A stretch of DNA of 64,000 nt from Aquimarina intermedia. GTDB lineage: Bacteria; Bacteroidota; Bacteroidia; Flavobacteriales; Flavobacteriaceae. The stretch lies in NCBI RefSeq assembly GCF_008124785.1, contig NZ_VNHU01000005.1, positions 213,705-277,704 on the forward strand, given 5' to 3'. Every line of letters begins with the position of its first letter. Within the stretch, counting starts at the first letter, position 1. A program made the translations under genes and the position numbers. The notes below the pieces were generated by a model, which did no database searches, was not told the origin of the DNA, and saw only the letters and a list, made by a program, of their open reading frames with translations. Of the stretch, positions 44,506 to 55,089 are shown one piece after another.

Positions 44506-44687
44506 ACAATAAGGAACTGAATTGAGAATCAAGTTTTTTATGTTAACCTTGTTACAACATTTTTCATCATGGGACCACCTAGATTTAGCAATAGCAAATG
44601 CTTATTTTATCACCTAATTTACTAAATTAGGAGCATAAAACACGCAACTAATCATATCAGAACACTTTGTGTGGCACTAAACGAACA

Positions 44688-45212
44688 ATGAAAATTCTAT
44701 ACTTAATACAGATCATAATTGTTCTGCTACTGGCAAGTTGTGGTGGAAGGAGCGACTTAGCTATAGGCGACTATGTGGACCATTGGGAAATAACTCGAAC
44801 GTTTGAGACATACAACAATTCTGAGTTGATTATTGATACTCTCGAAAACGCGTATAAAATTGAAGGTGGCATAAATCAAGTCTTGATTATATCGGTTGAG
44901 AGAAATCCAATTTTCAAGGAAGGAAAAGAACTTAGCGACTTGTATAGCACAAAATCATTATTAATAGAATTAGACATTTCAGATAGTTTAGTTTCCACTT
45001 CAAAGCCTACAAATTCAAAATTGTTTAGAAAGTTGATTGCTTTTTCACCTGATTACGGAATTAATCCATTGGACTCAAATGAAAAGATGGAATTAACTCG
45101 AAAAGATTCAACAGTTTGGGAAATAGAATCAGAAATTTACGACTTCGTATTTAGTGCAGAACTTGACTTTGGCAATAGACAATCTCTAACAACAAGAATT
45201 AAAGACTACTAA
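44688..45212 (+). CDS. Hypothetical lipoprotein
   Basis: 174 residues. The signal LIQIIIVLLLASC ends in a good lipobox followed by GGRSD. The mature part is acidic and has no motif I recognise. ATG 44688 is used because it starts the signal peptide directly. It stands alone, with 182 and 118 bases of gene-free sequence on either side. Confidence 0.6.
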   Translation: MKILYLIQIIIVLLLASCGGRSDLAIGDYVDHWEITRTFETYNNSELIIDTLENAYKIEGGINQVLIISVERNPIFKEGKELSDLYSTKSLLIELDISDSLVSTSKPTNSKLFRKLIAFSPDYGINPLDSNEKMELTRKDSTVWEIESEIYDFVFSAELDFGNRQSLTTRIKDY

Positions 45213-45330
45213 AATGCACCCAAGAATTATTGTACAAACAGCATATTTATTTTTAGACATTGGAAGAGGATATGATCAAGAAAGCAGTATCTATCAGTTG
45301 AGAAATAGCGGCAGCTAAAATCATTTACAA

Positions 45331-46149
45331 ATGAAAAAATGTATGCTACTTCTAATGGTCCTTGCTTGTCATGGTCTAATAACTGCACAGGATACAGATG
45401 CAACAATACCTTTTTTAAATATAGCAGATCACCAAAAACTATCTATGAAGATTACCAGAGGGCTTGCACCTAACATTGCTAATTTTACAGATTTAGAACA
45501 AAAACTCATCGTAGACATTGCCAAAAAATTAAGAAATAATGGATATCCTTTGAATCAATTGACAAGAGTTCATCTTAAAAACAAGATTCGCAATGTTAAA
45601 GATTACTATGCTTATAATGAAATAACATTTCTTATTAACCCTAAAATTTACAAAAAGGGAGATGTTAATCTAGGGATTCAAAATATTGGTGTGGATTGGG
45701 AGGATCCCGCTGTAATAAGAACGGCCGATGGAGGCATTGAATTTCAATTGGGTAGTGCAGTACAACCTGAAGACCTAATGATGAACTTATATCGTTTAGA
45801 AGACTCTTATGCTAGCAATACACTTAGTAAAGAATATTATCTAATTCTTCAAAACATACATGACGTGTTGATAACAGCAGGATTAAAAGAAATTGAACCC
45901 TTTGCTTCTAAGGGAATACCAGCGTTAATCAAAAATTATCATATCGCCTTAACTGCGGATACTAAAAACAATAGGGTATATGAAATGTCAATAAGAAGAT
46001 TAGAAGAGGATCTTATAGATGTCGAATACTTTCATAAATTGTATAAACAATATCAGCTGAAAATTAATTTGGAAACCTCAAGTGTTGAAATAGAAAGCAG
46101 CTTTGATCCAACATTTTTTCCAACTCCGGTGTCAGCTTCCCCAAATTAG
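45331..46149 (+). CDS. Hypothetical secreted protein (shares its 5' end with the gene at 48777)
   Basis: 272 residues with a signal peptide (MKKCMLLLMVLACHGLITAQ). The mature protein is helical with no recognised family. Its upstream bases and first 30 codons are almost the same as those of the gene at 48777 (signal MKKCMLFFIAFACYGLVTSQ, then DTDA), while the rest is unrelated. This indicates a recombined or duplicated leader. Confidence 0.6.
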   Translation: MKKCMLLLMVLACHGLITAQDTDATIPFLNIADHQKLSMKITRGLAPNIANFTDLEQKLIVDIAKKLRNNGYPLNQLTRVHLKNKIRNVKDYYAYNEITFLINPKIYKKGDVNLGIQNIGVDWEDPAVIRTADGGIEFQLGSAVQPEDLMMNLYRLEDSYASNTLSKEYYLILQNIHDVLITAGLKEIEPFASKGIPALIKNYHIALTADTKNNRVYEMSIRRLEEDLIDVEYFHKLYKQYQLKINLETSSVEIESSFDPTFFPTPVSASPN

Positions 46150-46317
46150 AACTGCTTATTTTTCCATTGGCTACATCATTATATATTTAATTGCTTAGAT
46201 TTGTACAACATGAGCTACACGATGTGAGACTATCACATTAAGTTGTTAGTGATACGTAGGGTGAAGTTTCCTTTTCTTACTCAACAACGCTACATAATAA
46301 CTATTAAATAAGATGAA

Positions 46318-48174
46318 ATGAAAAATTATCCTTTTTTTAAATTACTTTTACTAATACTTATAGTATCATGTGGTGAAGATGATGTGATTTCTGAACCTGT
46401 TTTAGAATCTTCCAATATTGTTTTAAATTTTGATACTCTTGAGATTTTGAATCAAAAAACTATCTCAATTACAATTGAGAATGACATTGTAATAGATTCA
46501 ATTATTATTTCAGTAGATAGTGATATAAAGAAAACCCTATCGATACCTCCATATGAATTCAATCTTATTGGATCAGAATATTCTGACGGAGAGCATTTAT
46601 TTGAAGTAGAAGCTTTTCAAAAAAATCAAAATTCAGTAAAGAAATCACTGAAATTTAGAACTGACAATAACGGTCCTGTCATTTCCAATCTAGAGCTTAT
46701 TCCTGGTCAAGTTATTTGCAATAAAATAATACTGAATTCTACTATCGAAGATGCTGTCACAAATGTTAGAAACGTACAATTTTTAGTCAATGATGTATTC
46801 GTTTCTGAAATCCAAGGAAATTCTAATTACACATTTGAAATAGATCCAAATTTATATTCAGAAGGTCAAACTAAACTAAAATTTTTAATGGAAGACGAGG
46901 TTGGCAACAAGTCATCTGATTCAATTAATGTATTGATAGGGAAGCCTTTTGTTAACATTAATTTACCAAACGATTTCACTAGAGCTTCCATAGAAAAACT
47001 GATAATTGTACTTTCAGATGCTGAAGGAAACTATATTGATAGCAAGACCTATAATAATCAGCCAGAAACCTTAGAATTTTGTAATATTACTATTAGCCCT
47101 GATGCTGAATACATGCTAACATTTTTTGAAGTATTTGACAATAGTATTTATAATGTATTTTGTTACAGTAATTTATCGAAAAAAAGAATTGGAAACGAAA
47201 TCACTTTAAAACCAAGACCTCTAACAAATTCGCATGCAGTCATAGATTTAAGCACTAGCAATCTTAATTTATCAGGAAATATAAAAGCTTCAGGACAAGG
47301 GTATTCGATGGTCAATATCAGTAACACTTTGAGCGGTACTCTAACAACCTCTTATGCAAATAATTTGGGATCTTCAAAGACATTGATTAAAGCATATGAT
47401 AGCCAATCGACAACAGATGATTATAAATGGGCTTTTATCGATCATCTTGAAAATGTTTCTGCATTACAATCTTCTGATTTTAGTAGCAACAATGTAATTA
47501 CTAGTTCTATAGATCTTAATTCAACAGTTAATAACCAATTTTTAAGAATTTATGGTTTTGAAAACACCGAATTAATGAATGTTTTTAGTGGTCACGACCT
47601 CTATGATTCAAGAATGCCTTCGGTAGCCTTTCAATTATATAAATATCATTTTCCAGATATTTTTAGCAATTATTTTTATTCAGTACGTGCTAACAATTAT
47701 TATAAAGAAGGACTAGGCTTGCCTCCTCAGTCAATAGATATTCCGAATTTATCTATGGATTTTTCATTAATTGGAAACCAACTTAATTTTCAAGGAATAT
47801 CTAATTATGAAGTTGGTAAAATTCGGATAGAAAATGAAACTCAAGCTGGCGTTCCTATCTCTATTGACAACCCAAGCGTTGTTTTAGAATTTATTTTTGA
47901 TGGCACAGTTGATAAGATTATAATACCTAAAATACCACAGGGGCTGTTTGAAGGAAATATTCATGAAGTTTTTAATAACGCTGATTTTGAACCAATTCAG
48001 GCAATCGCCGAAAACTATTCTTCTTTCAATTCATATGAAGATTATCTTCGAAATGTATTGGTAACCTCTAATCCGTTTTATTTAAGTTCAAATTCAAGAG
48101 AAAGAGTTTTTAAATCATTCGTTAGCCCCCATATTTTGCCAATTTTCGAATATCCTTATTTTACAAGGTTTTGA
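46318..48174 (+). CDS. Large lipoprotein with Ig-like repeats
   Basis: 618 residues. The signal KLLLLILIVSC ends in a lipobox followed by GEDD, typical of surface-exposed lipoproteins in Bacteroidota. The N-terminal 210 residues look like two Ig-like beta-sandwich domains (SIIISVDSDIKKTLSIPPYE, then GPVISNLELIPG and VRNVQFLVNDVFVSEIQG). The remainder is beta-rich and unrecognised. It is a probable cell-surface protein of unknown ligand, alone in the accessory block. Confidence 0.65.
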   Translation: MKNYPFFKLLLLILIVSCGEDDVISEPVLESSNIVLNFDTLEILNQKTISITIENDIVIDSIIISVDSDIKKTLSIPPYEFNLIGSEYSDGEHLFEVEAFQKNQNSVKKSLKFRTDNNGPVISNLELIPGQVICNKIILNSTIEDAVTNVRNVQFLVNDVFVSEIQGNSNYTFEIDPNLYSEGQTKLKFLMEDEVGNKSSDSINVLIGKPFVNINLPNDFTRASIEKLIIVLSDAEGNYIDSKTYNNQPETLEFCNITISPDAEYMLTFFEVFDNSIYNVFCYSNLSKKRIGNEITLKPRPLTNSHAVIDLSTSNLNLSGNIKASGQGYSMVNISNTLSGTLTTSYANNLGSSKTLIKAYDSQSTTDDYKWAFIDHLENVSALQSSDFSSNNVITSSIDLNSTVNNQFLRIYGFENTELMNVFSGHDLYDSRMPSVAFQLYKYHFPDIFSNYFYSVRANNYYKEGLGLPPQSIDIPNLSMDFSLIGNQLNFQGISNYEVGKIRIENETQAGVPISIDNPSVVLEFIFDGTVDKIIIPKIPQGLFEGNIHEVFNNADFEPIQAIAENYSSFNSYEDYLRNVLVTSNPFYLSSNSRERVFKSFVSPHILPIFEYPYFTRF

Positions 48175-48296
48175 TTGATCTCCTCTGATATACAGCACAG
48201 TTAAAATTTGGAGAATTCTGAGTTAATAATGATTAATTTTAAAACAGTTTATTTAATACGAGACGATCAAAATATCCCGAATCCCAAATTGTATTT

Positions 48297-48440
48297 GTGA
48301 CTAAACAAGTTGAAACAGGAACCGCTTTCACGGGGTGGGATTTGTAGAAAAATGGGTATAAGCTAAGCACCTTTTATTACTGGAAGAAGAAGTATGGCGG
48401 ACTTGGAGTGTCTGAGCTTATAATTAAAAATTTGAAGATT
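48297..48440 (+). pseudogene. Remnant of an IS3-family OrfA
   Basis: The frame reads TKQVETGTAFTGWDL, a TAG stop, then KNGYKLSTFYYWKKKYGGLG and VSEL. This matches IS3 OrfA (ALKQAETG..., FYNWKKKYGGLGVSEL) but has a stop, lacks the start and loses similarity after VSEL. It is a dead fragment within the 602-base gene-free stretch 48175-48776; I see nothing else there except the repeated leader bases before 48777. Confidence 0.7.
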
Positions 48441-48776
48441 ATTGGCACTAATAATTCACTTGCCACTCAAAAACAAAATCTTGAAGAAGGAAATTATTTT
48501 TCAATTCCAACAAAGAATGACTTTAAATAAATTAAACGTTTGCGAAAGGATATAATAATACGAATAAATCAAGAAGATAAATTAAAGTAAAAAATTCCCT
48601 CGCTACCACGGACTTTGTGCTCGTACCATTGCAATAAAAAAATGTACAAATGCTATAATACAAACAGAATAGTTTTTTAATAATTTTATAAAATTAAGAG
48701 AAATAGTACTAAGAAAGCTTTAATCATTGGTCAAGGATTAGCACAAACAAAAACTGGTGGTAAGTATCATTTACAA

Positions 48777-49358
48777 ATGAAAAAATGTATGCTATTTTTT
48801 ATAGCCTTTGCCTGTTATGGACTAGTGACTTCACAAGATACGGATGCAGAATTGTTTTTTAATGATGGAACCTCCATCGAGGGGTACGGCATGCTTCATA
48901 AAACTGATAAAATCAAATTTCGTATTTCCCTAGATGACAAACCGGATATATGGACAAAACTAATGGTCAAAAAGATAACTTTCTATGGCTTCAATATGAG
49001 CACTACTTTTGAATACGTGCAATTAAAACCTGATAAACCTGCAACACTAGTAGAAGTACTTGTATATGAAAACACAAAATTATTCTCTGATGTAACCACG
49101 TATTATTTTTATGCAAATCACGGAATGACGAACGGTTTGCCAACATCAAGATCACGACAACAATTTTCAATTTCGAAAATTTATATTCAAAAAGAGGGAG
49201 ATGAGTTTCCGGTAGCCTTGACAGGTAATTTTAGGAGAAAAGTAAAAGAATATTTTTCTGATTGTACTGGACTGGTTAATAAGGTGAATAGTGGGGAGTT
49301 CAGAAAATCTACGGTAAAGGATATGATTTATTACTATAATGATTTTTATACGGAATAA
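48777..49358 (+). CDS. Hypothetical secreted protein (shares its 5' end with the gene at 45331)
   Basis: 193 residues, signal peptide MKKCMLFFIAFACYGLVTSQ, then a small beta-rich protein (LFFNDGTSIEGYGMLHKTDK) with a helical C-terminus (KVKEYFSDCTGLVNKVNSGE). The early part looks like a domain that reads an expression 'DGTxIxGxG', seen in bacterial secreted proteins of unknown role. Leader and upstream ATCATTTACAAATG are shared with the gene at 45331. Confidence 0.6.
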   Translation: MKKCMLFFIAFACYGLVTSQDTDAELFFNDGTSIEGYGMLHKTDKIKFRISLDDKPDIWTKLMVKKITFYGFNMSTTFEYVQLKPDKPATLVEVLVYENTKLFSDVTTYYFYANHGMTNGLPTSRSRQQFSISKIYIQKEGDEFPVALTGNFRRKVKEYFSDCTGLVNKVNSGEFRKSTVKDMIYYYNDFYTE

Positions 49359-49614
49359 GTAGTTGCTAATAGTATGCTAAGAAGTAAAAATTTTAATACA
49401 AATAAACGAGTTTTTTAATTCGTAGATAACAGTACAGGAAAAAAACCAAGAATACTTTGAATACCGGTAAAAGAATGTAGCTAGCCTTGGTTAACACCGC
49501 AAGTATTTTTAAAGTTGCGTTTATCATCTAAATAACTACTATTGAAACTATTAATTCAAAATCCACGTTAATTTACCTATCTTTATAAAGCACTCAGTCA
49601 AAACAATATAAATT

Positions 49615-50037
49615 ATGGTTGTAAACGTTAAACCGCCAACATCCTTTTGGATTGTGGCTACCTTTGCGCTTTTGTGGAATATCATAGAAATCTATTTTAG
49701 TTCCTTTGAGCTAGACATGCTACAAGAAAATATGACTACTGAGGAATTTGATAGTATGCAGTCCATCCCTTTTTGGTATATAGTTATATTTTTGATCGCC
49801 CTATTCTCGGAAATGCTTGGTAGTTTTATGCTTTTTATGAGACGAAAGGTTGCCACTGTCTTCTTTGCAATTGCATTGATAACTTTACTTTTTATTGAAT
49901 TTTATTGGCTGTTTTTTTTCGACATTAAAAAAACTTCTATTGTATTTTCTATTGTTATACCTATGATGGTTATTGGGATCGCAGCTTTTCTTTATTATTA
50001 TAGTAAAAAAGCTGCTAAAAAAGGTTGGCTTAAGTAG
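49615..50037 (+). CDS. Four-helix membrane protein of unknown function
   Basis: 140 residues with four hydrophobic segments (~10-28, 50-72, 79-100, 108-130) and a Lys-rich end (YYSKKAAKKGWLK). The arrangement resembles small 'sugar transporter'-annotated DoxX-like proteins of Bacteroidota, but no diagnostic motif is visible. It is followed by a DUF1648 protein in the same direction. Confidence 0.6.
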   Translation: MVVNVKPPTSFWIVATFALLWNIIEIYFSSFELDMLQENMTTEEFDSMQSIPFWYIVIFLIALFSEMLGSFMLFMRRKVATVFFAIALITLLFIEFYWLFFFDIKKTSIVFSIVIPMMVIGIAAFLYYYSKKAAKKGWLK

Positions 50038-50153
50038 ACAAGGATTAATCAAAATCGAGTGTTTCAATGAAGGCAATTTATAACCCAGATAGTATAAATG
50101 TTATGTTTATGGATTGATACTTTTGATATTAATTAATAGAATACAAACAAAAA

Positions 50154-50657
50154 ATGACTCAAACAGCGCGTCCAAAAATTCAAATATCATTAACTAATTT
50201 GGATAAAAGTATCGAAGTGGTAGCGGCTATCCTATTGATGATAATTTGGATATTGCCTTTATCAACGTATCCTGATTTACCAGAGATAATACCGATTCAT
50301 TATAATGGGTTAGGAAAAGCAGATGAGTTTGGTCACAAAGGGAATATTTTTTTAGGTCCGAGTCTGGCATTGATATGCTATATTGGGATAATGCTATTGG
50401 TTAGAAAACCACACATTTTCAATTATCCTAAGACAATCACAAACGAAAATGCTTTAAAAAACTATACGCTGGCAACACGATTAATACGGGTGGTTAAATT
50501 GACTATTGTAGTTGTTTTTACTTTAGTTGTTCTAACAACTTTACAAAAAGCAACAGGAACTATCGATGATCTTGGGGCTTGGCTTTTTCCGGTATCACTT
50601 GGAGTCATGTTTATTTCGATAGCTTACTTTTTGCTTAAGATCATAAAGACGAATTGA
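50154..50657 (+). CDS. DUF1648-domain membrane protein (SdpI-like)
   Basis: 167 residues with four membrane segments. STYPDLPEIIPIHYNGLGKA, then DEFGHKGNIFLGPSLALICY, is the DUF1648 signature found in SdpI, the immunity/signalling membrane protein, and in related permease-like proteins. Its precise role here is unknown. A fragment of a second copy of the same motif lies at 54989-55066, on the far side of the NRPS-like gene. Confidence 0.8.
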   Translation: MTQTARPKIQISLTNLDKSIEVVAAILLMIIWILPLSTYPDLPEIIPIHYNGLGKADEFGHKGNIFLGPSLALICYIGIMLLVRKPHIFNYPKTITNENALKNYTLATRLIRVVKLTIVVVFTLVVLTTLQKATGTIDDLGAWLFPVSLGVMFISIAYFLLKIIKTN

Positions 50658-51067
50658 TAAAATTTCTGGTCTTTCAGATGTTTAAGATCAAGATAAGGTT
50701 TCCAGTGTTTGAGCTCTCCTTTTATTCCACTTCATGTTTCCCATTCCCTTCTTTTTCTTTTTACAAAGACTTTGATAAAATATCTGTTTCAAAAAAAATC
50801 GGTAGTTTAGTACTACTTAAAACCAAAATATCCACTGATTCTGATTATAAACTTTTCATCTCTTGTTGCTAGCATTGCTAAAATAGAAGACTAGACCATT
50901 TAGCTAATTGAAGAAGCCATTGGTAGTAAGCAATTAAGTTTGAACAGATGTCATGATCCTTAGGTTTTTACAAATTTGAATGTTATGATAAAAGAGATGT
51001 ACATACAATTGACGCCCTCAATCATTTGTTTTTTAATCATACTAACTAATTATAAAAGAAGGAAAGA
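50658..51067. other. Gene-free stretch upstream of the NRPS-like gene
   Basis: It contains a short, decayed third copy of the direct repeat (about 50790-50840). The 72-codon open frame over it is rejected as a gene. Just before 51068 is AAAAGAAGGAAAGA, a purine-rich ribosome-binding region. No consensus TAnnTTTG promoter could be identified with confidence. Confidence 0.5.
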
Positions 51068-54000
51068 ATGGACAAATTAACTCAGTTTTTCAACGAACTG
51101 TTGACCAATACAGAAGCATTCAATCATTTTAATTCCGGTGCTACAGAAGGCGAAATTACCAATAATCGAAAACGCATGTTACATGCAGCCGGAGTTGAAC
51201 ATTCAGAAGAGATTATTACAATGTCTGCTCAAGATCTGCAAAAGTTTATGGAGAAAGAGTTGTTTCCAAAATCCGGTGAGGTAATGAAAACAACCATATC
51301 CGGGTTAATTATCCAACAAATGTTAGCACATCCCGAACGGACGGCAATTATTGATGGTAATACCAATATTGAGTACAAGGACCTTATGAAACGGGCTAGT
51401 GAAGTGGCAGGAGAGCTCAATAATCGTAAGGTAGTACCGGGATCATTAGTTGGGGTGTGCATGACTCGTACCTGGGAACTTGTTGCTACACTTATTGGAG
51501 TGATGCAAGCAGGATGTGCTTATGTACCTTTGGATCCAGCATACCCGCAAGATCGAGTGCAATATATGTTAGAACATTCTCGTGCGGTAGCAGCCATTGT
51601 TGATACGGATAAGGCAGCAGCCCTTTGTAAAGGTGTACGTGAACTGCTATGGATTAATTCAGTTGGATCTTATACGGATGCTACAATTCGACCCTCTGCA
51701 AATGATTTGGCTTATGTCATCTATACCTCAGGATCAACAGGGCGCCCAAAAGGAGTAGCTGTAGAACATAAAAACGTTGTTGCCATGCGTCAGTCCATGC
51801 GTGAGAAATTTAGTGATGAAGAACTAAAAGGTGTATTTGCCGGAGCTTCGGTTTGTTTTGATACTTCGGTGATGGAAATTATGGGAACCTTATCACTTGG
51901 TGGTACCATTATCCTTGCAAAAAATGCGCTTGAGCTGACCACGCTTCCTGCGGCGGATCAGTTGAGAACTGTTGTAATCGTTGCCTCGGCACTGCAAGCA
52001 CTATTAACTACTAAAACATTGCCCAAGGGATTACGATGCTTAGTTTTTGGAGGCGAGGCGCTCAAACGCTCAGTGGTAGAACAGGTATACGCTTTAGCAC
52101 CGAATCTACGTATCTTAAATGCTTATGGTCCTACTGAAGACACGGTATATTCAACCCTGGCCGAGGTTCCTTCGGGAGTTAAAATAGTTACGATAGGCAA
52201 GTCGGTAGCGAACTCTCGTGCATATATTTTGGACGATGCTATGCAACCAGTTCCTGTCGGAGAGGCCGGTGAATTGTACCTTGCAGGAAGCAAGCTTGCA
52301 CGCGGATATTTATATGATGAGGAGCTAACGAAAGAACGTTTTATAGAAAGGGAACCTTGTGATCTGATACCGGACAATCGATTATATAAAACCGGAGATT
52401 TGTGTCGCTGGACAGAAAATAAAGAAATTGAATTTCTGGGTAGAGTTGATCAACAAGTAAAGATCAGAGGTTTTAGAATAGAGCTTGAAGAAATTGAGTC
52501 GGCACTTGAGTCAATGGAGGGTGTTGACGCTGCAGCTGCAGCTGCCGTAGATGGTGGTATAGGTCAAAAAATATTGGTAGTCTACGTGGTAAGTCGGGAT
52601 GCAGCGGTAACTGAAGTAAAAGTCAAATCCTATTTATCAGAACGCCTACCCAAGTACATGGTACCTCAAGTTGTAAGACACTTAGAATCTTTACCGTTTT
52701 TACCCAATGACAAACTCGATCGTAAGAAACTCGTGAGCATGGAAACAGAGGTACGGATAGAAGATGTTGTAGAGAAAGTTACATCAGGAGAACATACAGC
52801 AAATGGCACAGGTAAACTGGTACAACAATTTATAGGCTCCAAAGATAATCAGCAAGCAGCCATCCTGTCAATCATTCAGAATGAACTGGCTTCAATCCTA
52901 AATTTTGGTGATCCCAAGGATGTTGTGCCAGACGATGCATTTGAAAACATGGGTCTCGACTCACTGAGTACCTTAGAGTTTAGTAGTCGACTTAGCAAAG
53001 TGTTAGGGCAGGAGGTGTCAGCTCAAAAGATTTTTGAATATACTACCCCAAACACGTTAGCAAATTATATTATTACTACGGCAGGAAGTGGTCCTGATAA
53101 TCATTTAGCAAATAAACGACCTAAGGTGGTTCGGGATACGCTTGCCAGTTTCCAAATTAATATTCAGTCCAGTCATCCAACATTTCAGGCTGCGAATGCC
53201 CCCTCATGGAGTGCTAATGATAAAAGCAAGCTGGTTCAGGAGTTTATGCACTTGGTAAATAATAATCGCAGAAATCCTTATGGGAAAGTATTACAAACGG
53301 GTAGTGCGGCCAGAGGGACCATAGGGGACTCCTATACTAATGAAAAGCAGGAAGCTATTATCTGGTCGACCAATCTTTATTTTGGTTTGAACCGGGATCC
53401 ACAAATTATCGAGGAAGCTTCAAATGCCTTAGCGCGTTACGGCACCGGAATGGGTATTTCGGCGGCAGCGACTGGTATGACTACTCAACATCTGGAGTTT
53501 GAGAAAGAGTTTGCCGATTTAGTAGGGAAACCTAGTGCATGCTTGTTTCCTACCGGATATACAGCTAATCTGGGAGCGATTTCTGGTCTTCTTGGACAAA
53601 ACGATGTCGTTGTGATCGATCAACTCTGTCATGCATCCATTGTTGATGGCGCTCGTCTAAGCGGTGCAACTATGAGAACGTTTAAGCATAATAATGCATC
53701 TGATCTTGCGGCTGTCCTTGAATCAGAAGTGTCACCCTATCGCACAGTTCTGGTAGTGTTAGAAAGCGTATATAGTATGGGGGAAGGTACTGCACCGGTT
53801 GCAGAAATAGTGCGTACCGCTAAAAAATATGATGCACTTGTGTTAGTGGACGAAGCCCATTCTTTTGGTTTTTATGGTGAGAATGGAGCCGGAGTATGTG
53901 CTGCGCAAGGTGTCACTAAAGAGGTGGATTTTATTATGACGACGCTTAGTAAAGCGTTGGGAAGTATTGGAGGCGTTATAGCGGCTAGCCAGCAGCACAT

Positions 54001-54820
54001 TGATCTTTTGAAATCATCCTCCAGAGCGTATATCTTTCAAGCTTCTATTAGTCCTGCAGACATAGCAGCAGGACTCGCTTCATTACGACGTCTACGCTCT
54101 GATGATACGTTACGTAAGCAATTATGGGACACGACACGCTATATGCGCGAGCAATTTGAAGAAGCAGGCTATGATCTGGGAACCGGAGACGGTCCTATTG
54201 TCACACCTCATTTTGGAGACAAAGATAAGTTATATGCAATAGTGCAAGGCTTATATGAACGTGGTGTTCAAACATTAGCAGTTACGTATCCCATAGTTGA
54301 AATCGGACGAGGGCGCTTGAGATTTATTTGCTCGGCATCCCATACGCGTGATGATATAGACAAAACGGTAAAAGCGCTTATCGAAGCAGAACGTGAAGTA
54401 GAGGAACAATTTGAAGAAAAAAAGGATAAGAAAAAGGATATTACTATTAAAAGCGCTGATTTAGTAGTCTGGGCCGATGCGTTTACAGACTTTCTAAAAA
54501 AATCGATAGCTGAGGTAACTGTTTCTACTCCAAATCTTGCTATAGCTGTTAGTGTTTCTGGGCAATCTGAGCCTATCACTATTTTGGTAAAAGATGGAGA
54601 AGTAGTATTAAATGGGCAAAGAAGTTGTGATATATCTTATTGTTCAATGCTTCTTACAGATAAGCAAACAGTAACTGCTTTGCAGTCCTCAGACGTTCAA
54701 GGATTACTCAATAGCATTTGCGAGGGAACTTGTGTGCTAAAAGGGCAAGTAGAACCTTTTATATGGTTTATTGCACGAATGGTGGAGCAGCGTGAGAGCG
54801 TTCATGCTGTTCTAGAATAA
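51068..54820 (+). CDS. NRPS-like fusion: adenylation, carrier protein, alpha-oxoamine synthase, SCP2-like domain
   Basis: 1250 residues. An N-terminal helical segment (~1-75) precedes an adenylation domain ~76-560 ([11 protein letters not shown] 219-229, AYGPTED 352-358, YKTGDL 440-445, [15 protein letters not shown] 458-472, Lys549). A carrier protein ~590-670 has the phosphopantetheine site Ser632 in GLDSL. An alpha-oxoamine synthase (AONS/KBL family) ~715-1080 has DEAHS 928-932 and PLP Lys962 in TTLSKALGS. The C-terminal ~1100-1250 resembles an SCP2 sterol-carrier domain ([15 protein letters not shown]). Predicted chemistry: load an acid onto the carrier, then decarboxylative condensation with an amino acid to an aminoketone. 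There is no condensation or thioesterase domain and no partner genes. Confidence 0.88.
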   Translation: MDKLTQFFNELLTNTEAFNHFNSGATEGEITNNRKRMLHAAGVEHSEEIITMSAQDLQKFMEKELFPKSGEVMKTTISGLIIQQMLAHPERTAIIDGNTNIEYKDLMKRASEVAGELNNRKVVPGSLVGVCMTRTWELVATLIGVMQAGCAYVPLDPAYPQDRVQYMLEHSRAVAAIVDTDKAAALCKGVRELLWINSVGSYTDATIRPSANDLAYVIYTSGSTGRPKGVAVEHKNVVAMRQSMREKFSDEELKGVFAGASVCFDTSVMEIMGTLSLGGTIILAKNALELTTLPAADQLRTVVIVASALQALLTTKTLPKGLRCLVFGGEALKRSVVEQVYALAPNLRILNAYGPTEDTVYSTLAEVPSGVKIVTIGKSVANSRAYILDDAMQPVPVGEAGELYLAGSKLARGYLYDEELTKERFIEREPCDLIPDNRLYKTGDLCRWTENKEIEFLGRVDQQVKIRGFRIELEEIESALESMEGVDAAAAAAVDGGIGQKILVVYVVSRDAAVTEVKVKSYLSERLPKYMVPQVVRHLESLPFLPNDKLDRKKLVSMETEVRIEDVVEKVTSGEHTANGTGKLVQQFIGSKDNQQAAILSIIQNELASILNFGDPKDVVPDDAFENMGLDSLSTLEFSSRLSKVLGQEVSAQKIFEYTTPNTLANYIITTAGSGPDNHLANKRPKVVRDTLASFQINIQSSHPTFQAANAPSWSANDKSKLVQEFMHLVNNNRRNPYGKVLQTGSAARGTIGDSYTNEKQEAIIWSTNLYFGLNRDPQIIEEASNALARYGTGMGISAAATGMTTQHLEFEKEFADLVGKPSACLFPTGYTANLGAISGLLGQNDVVVIDQLCHASIVDGARLSGATMRTFKHNNASDLAAVLESEVSPYRTVLVVLESVYSMGEGTAPVAEIVRTAKKYDALVLVDEAHSFGFYGENGAGVCAAQGVTKEVDFIMTTLSKALGSIGGVIAASQQHIDLLKSSSRAYIFQASISPADIAAGLASLRRLRSDDTLRKQLWDTTRYMREQFEEAGYDLGTGDGPIVTPHFGDKDKLYAIVQGLYERGVQTLAVTYPIVEIGRGRLRFICSASHTRDDIDKTVKALIEAEREVEEQFEEKKDKKKDITIKSADLVVWADAFTDFLKKSIAEVTVSTPNLAIAVSVSGQSEPITILVKDGEVVLNGQRSCDISYCSMLLTDKQTVTALQSSDVQGLLNSICEGTCVLKGQVEPFIWFIARMVEQRESVHAVLE

Positions 54821-54856
54821 AAAGATCAGAAGCGATTTTTTTGTTAGATCCAAGGT

Positions 54857-54890
54857 CCCTTCTTCCCCAAATTTCTTTGTGGGAGAAGGG
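54857..54890. terminator. Hairpin after the NRPS-like gene
   Basis: CCCTTCT...CCC pairs with GGGAGAAGGG around a short AT-rich loop, with one unpaired base. There is no strong T run directly after it, so it may be a REP-like hairpin rather than a true terminator. A T run (54837-54843) lies just upstream. Confidence 0.45.
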
Positions 54891-54988
54891 TCATGATGTA
54901 TAATGTATGAAATGAGGAAAAGGGTGCTCCCTCATGTATCATTCTTAACTGTGAATCGTATCATTTTCGTATCTTATCGTCTAATCAT

Positions 54989-55066
54989 TTGCCAGAAACA
55001 ATCTCGATTCATTACAACGGATTAGGAAAATCAGATGAGTTTGGAGTGATAAATGGATACAGTTGA
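54989..55066 (+). pseudogene. DUF1648 fragment
   Basis: The frame reads LPETISIHYNGLGKSDEFG, then VINGYS and a stop. It matches LPEIIPIHYNGLGKADEFG of the DUF1648 gene at 50154 closely, with neither end of the gene present. This shows that a duplicate was broken near the NRPS-like gene's downstream boundary. Confidence 0.75.
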
Positions 55067-55089
55067 ATTATAGAATAGATAAATTAGCA

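Noticed and set aside
50654..50872. 72-codon open frame after the DUF1648 gene
   Set aside because: It lies over a decayed copy of the direct repeat, has biased composition and no similarity; it is unlikely to be a gene.
54832..54890. Strong terminator after the NRPS-like gene
   Set aside because: The hairpin is clear, but a proper T run does not follow it, so termination there is uncertain.
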